A DNA stretch of 64,000 nt from Cyclina sinensis (lineage: Eukaryota > Mollusca > Bivalvia > Venerida > Veneridae), in the NCBI GenBank assembly GCA_012932295.1, contig JAAONU010000001.1, forward strand, positions 40,224,780 through 40,288,779, read 5' to 3'. Each line of letters starts with the position of its first letter. Position 1 is the first letter of the stretch. Both the position numbers and the translations under genes were made by a program. Shown here one piece after another: positions 62,101 through 63,475 of this stretch. The notes beneath the pieces were generated by a model. That model was given only the letters and a program-made list of their open reading frames with translations, was not told where the DNA came from and searched no databases.

Positions 62101-62473
62101 ATTTTTGTCTTTGAACCCTGGCATCAACTTCTTGTAAAAAGAATGACGTCAGATTTAAGACGATATTTTCAATATCTGTATCAACTGGATATTTATATCA
62201 ATTAGCATGTTTGACTAGCTCAATTATAATTCTATTCACTTTTATCCAAAATAAACTTTATGATGGCAGCGGTCACTGAGTCGATATGGGGAAGTAATTT
62301 GTAAATAAATACAAAATATCATACCAATGTCTTCAGAACAGGTCTCTCCTGTATAGCCAGGGTTACATTCGCAGTATCTTCTCAAATCCTTGTCATTGCT
62401 TACATCTATACACCGTCTTGCACCATCTTGGTCACATGGTAATGAATCACAAATTTTTGACAGCTGGGAACAT
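6638..62473 (-). CDS. Giant type I membrane protein: EGF-PAN-EGF-LamG-HYR-sushi-GCC(x17)-EGF-TM (gene span, 5' partial)
   Basis: Span of one spliced gene; the 43 exons are listed separately. Every junction has GT..AG and every phase matches, giving 6,922 nt and 2,306 residues to the TAG. Approximate residue order: EGF 1-123, PAN-like 124-206, unassigned Cys-rich 207-295, EGF modules 296-612, LamG/pentraxin-like 613-863, HYR 864-943, sushi 944-1011, unassigned with KRRRRQ near 1085, GCC modules 1150-2107, EGF 2108-2191, transmembrane about 2200-2225, tail 2229-2306. The N-terminus and any signal peptide lie outside. The architecture indicates a cell-surface adhesion or ligand-binding protein, disulfide-rich outside and with Tyr motifs inside. 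SVEP1 and SCUBE share modules but not this order, and the function is unknown. Introns with no entry of their own show nothing I recognise. Symmetric exons could still have been missed in the longest introns. Confidence 0.9.
6661..9289 (-). other. Intron 42, no recognised element
   Basis: AT-rich intron of 2.6 kb. The only structure seen is a low-complexity T/G stretch near 8475-8515. Confidence 0.5.
9290..9316 (-). CDS. Exon 42: 27-nt micro-exon of the cytoplasmic tail
   Basis: Acceptor CTGTTTCAG at the upper edge and donor GTAGTG at the lower edge, phase 1 to phase 1. It encodes NSIIDDSTL (with split edge codons), an acidic/Ser-Thr insert. Being symmetric, it could be skipped without a frameshift. 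The chain needs a phase 1-1 link here, but skipping it would also satisfy phase, so the support is the two splice sites and the open 9-codon frame. Confidence 0.6.
9317..10500 (-). other. Intron 41, left part, no recognised element
   Basis: AT-rich, with A and T homopolymers near 10030-10075. No supported feature. Confidence 0.45.
10500..11060. repeat. Diverged 'gaccttga' dispersed repeat
   Basis: Several loose units with 'gaccttgac/gtgacctaaaaatcaa..ggtcat..ctgctggacatg' and 'accagttatt.atctacca' spaced about 110-130 bp apart. It matches in style the better preserved arrays at 35.7, 51 and 58 kb and is an older copy inside intron 41. Confidence 0.5.
11159..11340 (-). CDS. Exon 41: main part of cytoplasmic tail
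   Basis: Phase 2 in, phase 1 out (donor GTGAGT). Encodes the tail after the stop-transfer residues, rich in Pro, Ser, Gly and Tyr. Tyr motifs include PQYSEF and EMYYDNQ; YDN fits the YxN pattern bound by Grb2-type SH2 domains when phosphorylated. No kinase or other folded domain. Confidence 0.9.
11667..11781 (-). CDS. Exon 40: transmembrane segment
   Basis: Phase 1 in, phase 2 out. A short acidic juxtamembrane stretch (AEDLSDNTLD) leads into IVIPVSIAAGGLILFLIMLA, then VCCLCW and RR. This is a single helix with Cys at the inner edge (possible palmitoylation) and basic stop-transfer residues: type I topology. Confidence 0.93.
12074..12184 (-). CDS. Exon 39: EGF-like module next to the membrane
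   Basis: Phase 1-1, 111 bp. Reads C-DLGF-C-KNGGS-C, then SCTCSQWYTGDRC: a complete six-cysteine EGF pattern without calcium-binding residues. It is the last ectodomain module. Confidence 0.88.
12374..12510. mobile_element. Short MITE with TATATACCCT ends
   Basis: Left end TATATACCCTACTAAAA and reversed right end TATATACCCTGCTGAAA agree at 15 of 17 bases over a 137-bp unit. The flanking TATA/TA may be the target duplication. It lies in intron 38. Confidence 0.45.
12511..13526 (-). other. Intron 38 remainder, no recognised element
   Basis: A 139-codon plus-strand ORF (12586-13005) runs through here but looks like chance: no domain, no neighbours, AT-driven composition. Confidence 0.45.
13527..13667 (-). 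CDS. Exon 38: EGF-like module after the GCC array
   Basis: Phase 1-1, 141 bp. YCSVADANDCSGNATC, then YTCACFPNYES and a late Cys (GRVC): six cysteines in EGF order. The C-x-C-x(n)-Y spacing supports EGF rather than GCC. Confidence 0.9.
13785..14560. other. Anomalous intron segment, possible decayed solo LTR
   Basis: This part of intron 37 differs from its surroundings. It starts TGTAACAGGACAG, has a TATA-like TCTATATAAACTAG near 14088, a cluster of four short perfect palindromes at 14128-14205, and CpG and C-rich patches. An LTR would explain TG.. and TATA, but I found no matching end or target duplication. Confidence 0.2.
14629..14796 (+). repeat. TGTAY pentanucleotide microsatellite
   Basis: About 33 units of TGTAT/TGTAC with some CGTAT. 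The right half is an almost pure TGTAC run. ORFs through it on both strands (YSTVQYS-type) are repeat artefacts. Confidence 0.9.
15316..15421. repeat. Perfect 38-bp inverted repeat (hairpin)
   Basis: The 38-base arms are exact reverse complements (TAATAGAACACATTTTTATG.. at 15316, and the mirror ending at 15421) around a 30-base AT-rich loop. The loop itself starts with the odd palindrome TAGTATTTAATACTA across the arm edge. Probably a young foldback MITE in intron 37. A-rich runs follow at 15450-15477. Confidence 0.9.
15657..15821 (-). CDS. Exon 37: GCC module 17 (last)
   Basis: Phase 1-1, 165 bp, six cysteines: PCSAGEQF, CVPCPSGYYQP, CLECPEGRRF, final EDC. Classic CxxCPxGxYQ core of GCC2/GCC3 (ephrin-receptor-like) modules. 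Confidence 0.92.
16123..16287 (-). CDS. Exon 36: GCC module 16
   Basis: Phase 1-1, 165 bp, six cysteines: PCDPGERY, CVKCEIGTYQP, CIDCPFSIKY, final DDC. The acceptor TTTTTCTCCAG and donor GTAAGT are strong. Confidence 0.92.
16669..18775. mobile_element. Outer hAT-like element, interrupted by a nested insertion
   Basis: The left end TAAGGATGTCAACAAATAT matches the reversed right end TAGGGATGACAACAAATAT at 17 of 19 bases. Without the inner element (17585-18756 plus one duplicated 8-mer) it is about 0.93 kb. The interior is AT-rich with repeated AAATATTTGAATATT and an 11-bp-arm hairpin around 17365-17406 (tcagggtcttt/aaagaccctga). No transposase ORF. An 8-bp outer target duplication is not clear, so the family assignment is weaker than for the inner copy. 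Confidence 0.6.
17585..18756. mobile_element. Inner non-autonomous hAT transposon, 1,172 bp
   Basis: Terminal inverted repeats are TAGGGCCGGGAA at both ends (12 of 12). They are flanked by identical 8-bp direct repeats ATATTTGT at 17577-17584 and 18757-18764. TIR style and 8-bp duplication are the marks of hAT elements. Subterminal parts repeat TCGAATATTCGAA, possible transposase sites. No transposase ORF, so it was mobilised in trans. It landed inside the outer element, 11 bp from that element's right end. Confidence 0.88.
18904..19009 (-). repeat. Three ~36-bp tandem units abutting a splice donor
   Basis: Three copies of gacaatgataactgggttt..(35-36 bp) run up to within 4 bp of the donor of exon 35 (donor GT at 19012-19013). 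The unit nearest the exon contains the donor's downstream bases. Confidence 0.85.
19014..19175 (-). CDS. Exon 35: GCC module 15
   Basis: Phase 1-1, 162 bp, six cysteines: ICPLGQF, CELCPPETY, CTPCPNGLRS, final SDC. Lacks the YQ of most modules (ETYRSD instead). Confidence 0.9.
19709..19873 (-). CDS. Exon 34: GCC module 14
   Basis: Phase 1-1, 165 bp, six cysteines: NCTEPGYYRN, CTQCPIGTYN, CTDCPLGNSTR, final DEC. Contains two N-x-S/T sites (NTS, NST). Confidence 0.92.
20285..20455 (-). CDS. Exon 33: GCC module 13
   Basis: Phase 1-1, 171 bp, six cysteines: DCGSGLEY, CEFCSVGYYRN, CQLCPIDKIT, final SDC. Confidence 0.92.
20735..21272. repeat. Dispersed repeat bounded by ACCCCCACAA, with (TAA)n tail
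   Basis: 'tacccccacaatac' opens the segment near 20740 and 'gtacccccacaaatttggcatgggg' closes it near 21240, followed by (AATAAT)n. Inside are units of 'caccaagtttcaaa..tcctagaaat..cacaagatttt.gctatgacaggcc'. Same design as the block at 32.4-33.3 kb. It lies in intron 32. Confidence 0.5.
21395..21568 (-). CDS. Exon 32: GCC module 12
   Basis: Phase 1-1, 174 bp, six cysteines: ACTAGEYL, CQPCDYDTYQDE, CDPCLDSRVT, final SDC. The usual CP-G of the core is CDYD here. Confidence 0.9.
21569..22577 (-). other. Intron 31, no recognised element
   Basis: One kilobase of AT-rich intron. No ORF, repeat boundary or RNA signal that I can support. Confidence 0.5.
22578..22736 (-). CDS. Exon 31: GCC module 11
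   Basis: Phase 1-1, 159 bp, six cysteines: ECRPGYED, CQECKRGYYK, CKQCPTGFTTES, final DLC. The GFTTE-TGANS part fits the family consensus closely. Confidence 0.92.
23285..23443 (-). CDS. Exon 30: GCC module 10
   Basis: Phase 1-1, 159 bp, six cysteines: NCSAGQYL, CGLCEIGFYQP, CIQCGIDKTT, final ADC. Confidence 0.92.
23861..24028 (-). CDS. Exon 29: GCC module 9
   Basis: Phase 1-1, 168 bp, six cysteines: YCDSGYEK, CIGCEIGYYKD, CNLCPIEFIT, final AMC. It has no methionine-started ORF, but acceptor CATTTTCAG, donor GTAAG and open frame define it. Confidence 0.9.
24577..24900 (+). repeat. tRNA-headed SINE
   Basis: A Pol III-like head reads GCAGTGGTCTAGTGGTAACA (A box) and, about 35 bp later, CACAAGTTCATTCCC (B box). 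The A/B spacing fits a tRNA-derived SINE head followed by an unrelated body in intron 28. No terminal duplication seen. Confidence 0.5.
25784..25945 (-). CDS. Exon 28: GCC module 8
   Basis: Phase 1-1, 162 bp, six cysteines: TCPPGTKRN, CEDCPLGTYQP, CIRCGNGTSTR, final SAC. Confidence 0.92.
26715..26879 (-). CDS. Exon 27: GCC module 7
   Basis: Phase 1-1, 165 bp, six cysteines: YCPSGKEK, CIPCKKGFYKD, CVACNPLYTTA, final ADC. Confidence 0.92.
   Translation of the reverse strand, partial: DTVHLVKKKLMACVYPVRRASIRIMIMDFLSLVLHVTHSTLRQILGQIVRQIAV
26880..27949 (-). other. Intron 26, no recognised element
   Basis: AT-rich. A small inverted repeat agtggtttcataccact sits near 27784-27800; otherwise nothing. 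Confidence 0.45.
27950..28111 (-). CDS. Exon 26: GCC module 6
   Basis: Phase 1-1, 162 bp, six cysteines: KCPKGYKPN, CVVCPIGYYQD, CKQCQDGYSTR, final GQC. Confidence 0.92.
28306..28479 (-). CDS. Exon 25: GCC module 5
   Basis: Phase 1-1, 174 bp, six cysteines: YCPSGYEV, CEICPIGTYKD, CLTCPGNKRTE, final ADC. Confidence 0.92.
28480..29684 (-). other. Intron 24, mostly unremarkable
   Basis: AT-rich. Near 29430-29580 there is a diverged piece resembling the 'agaggtccactaaacaatgc' part of the repeat at 45.9-46.7 kb. Confidence 0.4.
29685..29852 (-). CDS. Exon 24: GCC module 4
   Basis: Phase 1-1, 168 bp, six cysteines: ACNAGNYRD, CKPCPLNTYQP, CISCGDPTRW, final TQC. The donor is GTTAGT; an upstream GTGTTA in the same codons would break phase, so GTTAGT was chosen. 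Confidence 0.87.
30054..30215 (-). CDS. Exon 23: GCC module 3
   Basis: Phase 1-1, 162 bp, six cysteines: SCDSGYEL, CDPCSIGQYRN, CVSCRAGYIT, final DDC. Confidence 0.92.
   Translation of the reverse strand, partial: CPVTVVMSLTMMENVIHVQLVSTEMQLRPAPVFPVEQDILLYTLPQSHRMTVT
30216..31559 (-). other. Intron 22, no recognised element
   Basis: Over 1.3 kb of AT-rich intron. Small plus and minus ORFs here have no domain or splice support. Confidence 0.5.
31560..31721 (-). CDS. Exon 22: GCC module 2
   Basis: Phase 1-1, 162 bp, six cysteines: SCPVGEYFN, CAKCEVGYYQD, CKGCPAGYTT, final SLC. Confidence 0.92.
32006..32182 (-). CDS. Exon 21: GCC module 1 (extended)
   Basis: Phase 1-1, 177 bp. Six cysteines in this exon (VECGPGNYFR, CDDCPRGYYQE, CTQCANGFTT, final GSC). 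With the two cysteines of exon 20 it forms an eight-cysteine unit in which C-VEC-GPGNYF supplies an additional CxxC pair. Confidence 0.92.
32410..33290. repeat. Dispersed repeat with ~135-bp internal tandem units
   Basis: About five diverged units of 'ggggcataactctgccaatctccaataaatttg..aaaatacccaggtgcataa.ttcacatgctgacaact..ttagaaagtttcatggctctagcagttata'. It opens with 'atatacccccacattccgc' and closes with 'gcggacagactgac..atgcgctccccgg'. It lies in intron 20. Confidence 0.65.
33807..33903 (-). CDS. Exon 20: linker and first half of GCC module 1
   Basis: Phase 0 in, phase 1 out (donor GTATGT), 97 bp. A hydrophobic linker (SVPNLIFLSDNFFIQ) then CPEGQILRNGQC. Only the first Cys and one partner are here; the CxxC is completed by the next exon (QC|VEC). 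Confidence 0.85.
34217..35140 (+). repeat. ~44-bp tandem array, about 20 units
   Basis: Repeated 'ttacttctaatttacatgat' followed by 'tccagaacattcactttg', with substitutions and small indels in most units. It sits in intron 19 next to the younger 146-bp array. The unit spells no steady reading frame. Confidence 0.9.
35703..37101 (+). repeat. 146-bp tandem array, 9.6 near-identical units
   Basis: Nine full units and a partial tenth start every 146 bp from 35703 (ttctgcacgtcatcttgatg..). By eye the only difference is one C-to-T at 36260. The unit holds the 'gtgaccttgacctt' core of the dispersed repeat family. The right edge runs into 'cgcccgcccgcccatccgcc'. Each copy gives the same 60-codon open stretch, but it has no ATG, 146 is not a multiple of three, and the array is intronic. 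Confidence 0.95.
37374..37452 (-). CDS. Exon 19: part of unassigned module
   Basis: Phase 2 in, phase 0 out (donor GTAAGT), 79 bp. Acidic start (TELDGEEISAEEFF) then TYFILGDEILVF. No known domain; continues exon 18. Confidence 0.85.
37896..38187 (-). CDS. Exon 18: unassigned module with furin-like site
   Basis: Phase 1 in, phase 2 out, 292 bp. Starts with beta-like LSVPNVRIYIRVLFSIGT, then a charged helix-like part (TLKEIVKLREKF), paired cysteines (LCQVDNC..IEC) and a basic run SISKRRRRQT at 37946-37975. KRRRR-Q fits the furin-type R-x-K/R-R rule. The exon covers residues 1012-1108, between the sushi and GCC parts. I could not assign it to a domain family. Confidence 0.85.
38188..39690 (-). 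other. Intron 17, no recognised element
   Basis: AT-rich with T and A homopolymers near 38435-38455 and 39016-39035. Nothing else supported. Confidence 0.5.
39691..39894 (-). CDS. Exon 17: sushi (CCP) domain
   Basis: Phase 1-1, 204 bp. ECDNPENPYGGQQEC, GCKILC, LFTCGPSGWW and PSCG fit a complement-control (sushi) module, with the conserved Trp before the last Cys. It carries extra cysteines compared with the minimal four. Confidence 0.88.
39895..41438 (-). other. Intron 16, one CpG/E-box-rich patch
   Basis: Mostly AT-rich. At 41040-41290 the composition changes: a perfect palindrome GACCCACGTGGGTC (41064-41077), then GTCACGTGATC and GTTACGTGACC. This could be a decayed mobile element or a bHLH-type regulatory patch; neither is shown. 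Confidence 0.35.
41439..41534 (-). CDS. Exon 16: HYR domain, second half
   Basis: Phase 1-1, 96 bp. STFTWGVYRNTYIGMDGNGN then CHFTVHV: the end strand of a hyalin-repeat (HYR) domain, where a Cys precedes F-x-V-x-V. Confidence 0.9.
42028..42171 (-). CDS. Exon 15: HYR domain, first half
   Basis: Phase 1-1, 144 bp. DCPDDMVITSKDRIVTVTWT followed by EPKF matches the CPxD-i...V-W-xEP start of HYR domains. HYR is an Ig-like adhesion fold found beside sushi and EGF modules. Confidence 0.92.
42659..42996 (-). CDS. Exon 14: LamG/pentraxin-like, C-terminal third
   Basis: Phase 2 in, phase 1 out, 338 bp. MWVVLGCEFDNMEHRCQEGG then GFNGYLSQVNWYKREL are typical final strands of a concanavalin-like jelly roll. 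About 55 further residues link to the HYR domain with a Cys pair (LCSDITRNPPC). Confidence 0.92.
43098..43302 (-). mobile_element. TTAA-flanked MITE copy A (inverted)
   Basis: On the minus strand it begins CCCTTAACCTGCTGGAACC and ends ..GGTTCAGGG. It is flanked by TTAA at 43303-43306 and a mutated ATAA at 43094-43097. By eye over 90% identical to the copy at 45205-45410, in the opposite orientation. It lies in intron 13. Confidence 0.85.
44199..44447 (-). CDS. Exon 13: LamG/pentraxin-like, middle
   Basis: Phase 2-2, 249 bp (83 residues). VNDGNWHLMTVLYD and GEVRHYLD are the conserved central strands of LamG/pentraxin folds. The exon can be left out without a frameshift and lies between two inverted MITE copies. 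Confidence 0.93.
45205..45410 (+). mobile_element. TTAA-flanked MITE copy B
   Basis: 206 bp. Ends CCCTTAACCTGCTGGAA and, reversed, CCCTGAACATGCTGAAA (14 of 17 identical), with intact TTAA on both sides (45201-45204, 45411-45414). This is the layout of a piggyBac-type non-autonomous element. No ORF. It lies in intron 12. Confidence 0.88.
45499..45664 (-). CDS. Exon 12: LamG/pentraxin-like, N-terminal part
   Basis: Phase 1 in, phase 2 out, 166 bp. FDRNYDMYFNHPQGNGFAWI then FISLSVWVRYSQN: the opening strands with the typical S-V-W-V of LamG/pentraxin jelly rolls. Follows directly on an EGF module. Confidence 0.92.
45879..46712. repeat. Dispersed repeat, 'aacaagagggcc..ctcacctga' family
   Basis: Starts 'aacaagagggcccaaaagcactcacctga' and ends 'tcaggtgagctaaaag', so the ends are inverted relative to each other. 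The interior has 'gcagaggtc.acta', 'aagaaaaatgtaaaacat' and related pieces. Other copies lie near 53.8-54.45 and 60.34-60.64 kb. It lies in intron 11. Confidence 0.6.
46861..47001 (-). CDS. Exon 11: calcium-type EGF module
   Basis: Phase 1-1, 141 bp. GYDGMRCEN closes the previous EGF; EINECAGITCPGSGQC then YYCRCPIKYTGTDC forms a full module. The (E)INEC start fits the calcium-binding EGF signature. Confidence 0.92.
47637..47800 (-). repeat. ~31-bp tandem repeat resembling a splice donor
   Basis: Units start at about 47637, 47666, 47697, 47732, 47760 and 47791, each with a 'ttacctggttgtcag' core. On the gene strand this is CCAGGTAA, the same core as the donor of exon 10 at 48042. A further unit at about 48006 sits next to that exon. 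Confidence 0.75.
47829..47896. repeat. 68-bp interrupted hairpin
   Basis: Outer arms ggaaccca/tgggttcc and inner arms tggttccattacact/agtgtaatggaacca are exact complements, separated by a 6-base mismatch on each side and a 10-base loop. A minus-strand ORF running through it (47802-47996) is not an exon. Confidence 0.85.
48042..48158 (-). CDS. Exon 10: EGF-like module
   Basis: Phase 1-1, 117 bp. YTGDGCQILRDYCGKDNPCE then DGTC and YQCTCKP. Starts with the last Cys of the previous EGF, so module borders do not match exon borders here. Confidence 0.9.
48551..48836 (-). repeat. tRNA-headed SINE
   Basis: On the minus strand the head reads GGCTAGCTCAGTCGGTAGAG (A box at 48814-48825) and CAGTTTGATCCCC (B box at 48769-48781), with a GTC in the anticodon-loop position. 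The body ends in GTTAAACCCCAATTAACC, a tail style I know from molluscan SINEs. The stems are not complete, so it is not a working tRNA gene. It lies in intron 9. Confidence 0.78.
49054..49178 (-). CDS. Exon 9: EGF-like module
   Basis: Phase 2 in, phase 1 out, 125 bp. CEENTFGVNCENKPNPCRDY then KCQNSATC and MSCSCPM. Finishes one EGF and carries most of the next. Confidence 0.9.
49812..50590. mobile_element. Pogo/Tigger-like element remnant
   Basis: The left end reads TACAGTCCAATCCCGCTGCT then 'acgaatcgcaatataacgaaat', the 'ACAGTCxAAxCCC..TAACGAA' style of pogo-type ends. Many 'aacgaaa' motifs follow. No matching right end was found. A 129-codon plus-strand ORF inside has no transposase motif. 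It lies in intron 8. Confidence 0.35.
50634..50833 (-). CDS. Exon 8: EGF-like module plus start of next
   Basis: Phase 0 in, phase 2 out, 200 bp. IDFCRSNPCQHGGACNKRL, YTCDCVDGWHGVNC, then SPVEHC..LCQATC..YYC. No methionine-started ORF, but acceptor TATGCATAG, donor GTAATA and 66 open codons with a full EGF pattern define it. Confidence 0.88.
50940..52230. repeat. ~150-bp tandem array of the dispersed 'gaccttgacc' repeat
   Basis: Seven or eight diverged units of 'accatctcatcaaggtgaac', 'aaatgtgccaaggtatttca', 'aaatccttccatgcaggg..agaagttatggcccggacaagg' and 'tgtgaccttgacctttgagctgggaa', spaced about 120-165 bp. Related to, but much more diverged than, the 146-bp array at 35.7 kb. It ends about 120 bp from exon 7. 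Confidence 0.88.
52351..52481 (-). CDS. Exon 7: EGF-like module
   Basis: Phase 1 in, phase 0 out, 131 bp. TCNSPKNFCQNNNCNGHGTC then YECSCFLGYEGDDCE. NGHGTC and GYEGDDC are typical EGF blocks. Confidence 0.92.
52482..53789 (-). other. Intron 6, right part, no recognised element
   Basis: AT-rich. Repeated 'ttccttaa..aatt' wording near 52900-53040 suggests an old repeat, without clear ends. Confidence 0.4.
53790..54449. repeat. Dispersed repeat, same family as 45.9-46.7 kb
   Basis: Shares 'cagagatcacaataaaagtcacc..aaagtcacctaaggaacat..gcaaaaggagctagcagtttt' with 60525-60620, and ends in 'ggctcaggtgagct', the same terminus as the copy ending at 46712. Confidence 0.5.
54543..54779 (-). CDS. Exon 6: two EGF modules
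   Basis: Phase 1-1, 237 bp. First TDYCGIDTCKNGGTC, YICSCLTGYTGKNC; then a calcium-type module NIDECAGNPCNNGGTC, FYTCKCTDKYEG, whose last Cys comes from exon 7. The longest clean EGF reading in the gene. Confidence 0.94.
55140..55372 (-). repeat. tRNA-headed SINE
   Basis: On the minus strand GCTAAGCAGTGGTCAAGGGA (A-box region) and CTGGTTTGAATCCCAC (B box) lie about 40 bp apart, followed by an AT-rich body. No flanking duplication seen. It lies in intron 5. Confidence 0.5.
55402..55585 (-). CDS. Exon 5: unassigned Cys-rich segment
   Basis: Phase 0 in, phase 1 out, 184 bp. VYGLNICGGTEPLAARCCPV then GETCLDN..QCSATTG..FKCAVHRG, six cysteines including a CC pair. Not EGF, sushi or GCC. Together with exon 4 it follows the PAN-like domain. 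Confidence 0.85.
55586..56099 (-). other. Intron 4, right part, nothing recognised
   Basis: AT-rich. A fragment 'aaacaagaggcccaagtgaaaaa' near 56005 resembles the start of the 45.9 kb repeat family. Confidence 0.35.
56100..56545. repeat. G-tract tandem repeat (up to 33 consecutive G)
   Basis: Four units of about 105-155 bp: 'gtacctatgtattaaaa' plus A-run, 'ggcccagggg', a long G run, 'tgactggttgggg', G run, 'tttgaggtaggatggggagt'. Longest run G33 at 56146-56178. Runs this long are hard to sequence, so lengths may be wrong. Confidence 0.85.
56730..57620. mobile_element. Pogo/Tigger-like MITE candidate
   Basis: Left TACAGTAGATTACCACCTTA followed by 'cgaccacgccg'; reversed right end TACAGTAAAATTCCTCTATT followed by 'aagaccacc'. 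Both begin TACAGTA and carry a '(t)ta.gaccac' block, the style of pogo-type (jerky/Tigger) ends with TA target. 'gaccac' motifs recur inside. No transposase ORF. It lies in intron 4. Confidence 0.5.
57860..58260. repeat. Dispersed repeat, two to three ~155-bp units
   Basis: Units of 'aaggggcataactctgtcaa', 'tgtgaccttgaccta..attttggcatca.c.cgaccctgttgtc' and 'gaaatggcaaagttat', closing with 'gacggaccgacggacaaagcg', the usual end of this bivalve repeat class. Confidence 0.7.
58549..58631 (-). CDS. Exon 4: short linker exon
   Basis: Phase 1 in, phase 0 out (donor GTAAGT), 83 bp. DDFYTMRYSLNTPLLSRTDS then ELLSTLRD. Cys-free. It is the only frame that joins the phase 1 end of exon 3 to the phase 0 start of exon 5. 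Confidence 0.85.
58868..59028 (+). repeat. 29-bp tandem repeat, about 5 units
   Basis: 'gtggacctagaacagtatct' followed by 'gtaaggcaa' repeated with few changes; one unit is shortened. It lies in intron 3. Confidence 0.85.
59060..59560. repeat. Dispersed repeat with 'ccccttcgggcagcataaaa' end
   Basis: Two units of 'aaagggcaataactcctaaa..ggttcttgcacgctgcactt.tcct..tgagatct..ctacc.atgaagtttcatg', ending in 'gacggatggacggacaaagt..atgctccccttcgggcagcat'. Same class as the blocks at 32.4 and 57.9 kb. Confidence 0.7.
59723..59971 (-). CDS. Exon 3: PAN/apple-like domain
   Basis: Phase 1-1, 249 bp. ATECREICDTRGTQCSSFTF followed by DSENNKCYIFPT matches the PAN core C-xx-x-C...C-x-x-F-x-F...C-x-x. PAN modules bind proteins or sugars. 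One exon holds the whole domain. Confidence 0.88.
60343..60640. repeat. Dispersed repeat, 5' part of the 'aacaagagggcc' family
   Basis: Starts 'aaacaagagggccttcatgg' then 'ccctaaagcactcatctggg' and continues with the 'cacagatcactataaa..gtcaccgaaggaacat..ctagcagttttt' interior shared with 53.9-54.05 kb. Confidence 0.5.
60641..61668 (-). other. Intron 2, right part, no recognised element
   Basis: AT-rich, with a T9G10 run near 61299-61319. No supported feature. Confidence 0.45.
61669..61890 (-). CDS. Exon 2: calcium-type EGF plus Cys-rich extension
   Basis: Phase 1-1, 222 bp. DECASSPCINGGTC, FQCDCLPGYGGIYC is a full calcium-type EGF (DEC start shared with exon 1). A second block CVFVNCRQNDPSAYCVDGYT then GCICSPGHTF looks like an EGF-related unit. 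Confidence 0.92.
62325..62473 (-). CDS. Exon 1 in window: EGF-like module (gene continues upstream)
   Basis: Entered with one base of a split codon, phase 1 out (donor GTATGA), 149 bp. CSQLSKICDSLPCDQDGARR then YCECNPGYTGETC is an EGF-like module. The acceptor (TTTTTGATAACAG) shows that further exons lie to the right, outside or near the window edge. No signal peptide here. Confidence 0.88.
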
Positions 62474-63139
62474 CTGTTATCAAAAATAGTATACATAAGT
62501 GCTGAGATAGTTCACTATTGTATTCAATTATCACTGTCATTTTTAAAGTTACGGAGCAGAGACAAATATGAGCATACACAGGAATTTTTTTTATTTTAAA
62601 ACAAAAACTAAAAATTTGTTTTGTGTTTGTCAAATAGAAAAGTCCAGGTTTAATACCAAAATTATTTAAAAAATACAGTTAAACATTGTCAGAAAGGCAT
62701 GTAACCTTATCACTGTTTTATCACATATTATAACACATAAGTTATTATAATAAGAATATAAAAATATCAATATTTTTCACAACAACTGAAATAAGCTAAC
62801 AGAAATACTATACTGCTACATTACAAATCAGTCAACTTCATCTGAGGATTATTCCTGTAAATCTTTAGTCAAATCTGACTGATGGTTTGTTAGGGTTTAT
62901 CATAAAGCATATTATGACACACTACAAATGAGATAAATCATAACTGAGTAACAATCTGGCTATGCTCAAAGTAACGACATGCAATCTGGAAAATGTTAAA
63001 AGCAATAACAATGATAACAACATCAAACTTTGTTTCTCTTGGAAAGAGGTGATCCAGTAGTCCAACTACCTACAAATTTTCAAGTTTATATATAAAAATG
63101 TTATACAAGCAAATTAAGGCAGCATGCTTGTTCATTATA
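62474..63139 (-). other. Upstream intron, no recognised element
   Basis: AT-rich intron 5' to the first visible exon. I found no further exon with EGF-like cysteines between here and 64000. Confidence 0.45.
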
Positions 63140-63300
63140 GTTTCACATTTGCGCGGTTTGATCATGGTCTGCACTATTCGCTATTCAGTCGGTAAATTTT
63201 CAATAACTGTACCTGTATACAATGAATGTATATTTCCAAATTGAAAGAAGAACAAGTTCATTCAATATATTTAGTAGGCTAAGGATTTATCATCTTTTTC
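63140..63300. repeat. Diverged repeat related to 3101-3313
   Basis: Shares 'tttgatcatggtctgcacta', 'ttcagtc.gtaaattttcaa' and 'taa..gt.cctgtatacaatg' style sequence with the copy near 3180-3290 over about 120 bp. Confidence 0.5.
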
Positions 63301-63379
63301 CAGACTCCTTATTCTATATGCCAGGCGCTAGGCAGACAGGCCATCACTAACAATATTCTAACTAGCATGGTGGCTCATC

Positions 63380-63475
63380 TAGCAGTAATGTCCTGACAGG
63401 ATTTAAACCTGCAACCTCCCTCTCCTAGGGCATAAGCCCTTACCTCTGTCCATGGAGACAGATATATCTACACAT
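63380..63475 (-). repeat. Possible tRNA-like SINE head
   Basis: On the minus strand GACAGAGGTAAGGGCTTATG then GGTTTAAATCCTG resemble weak A and B boxes. No clear body or ends. Confidence 0.3.
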
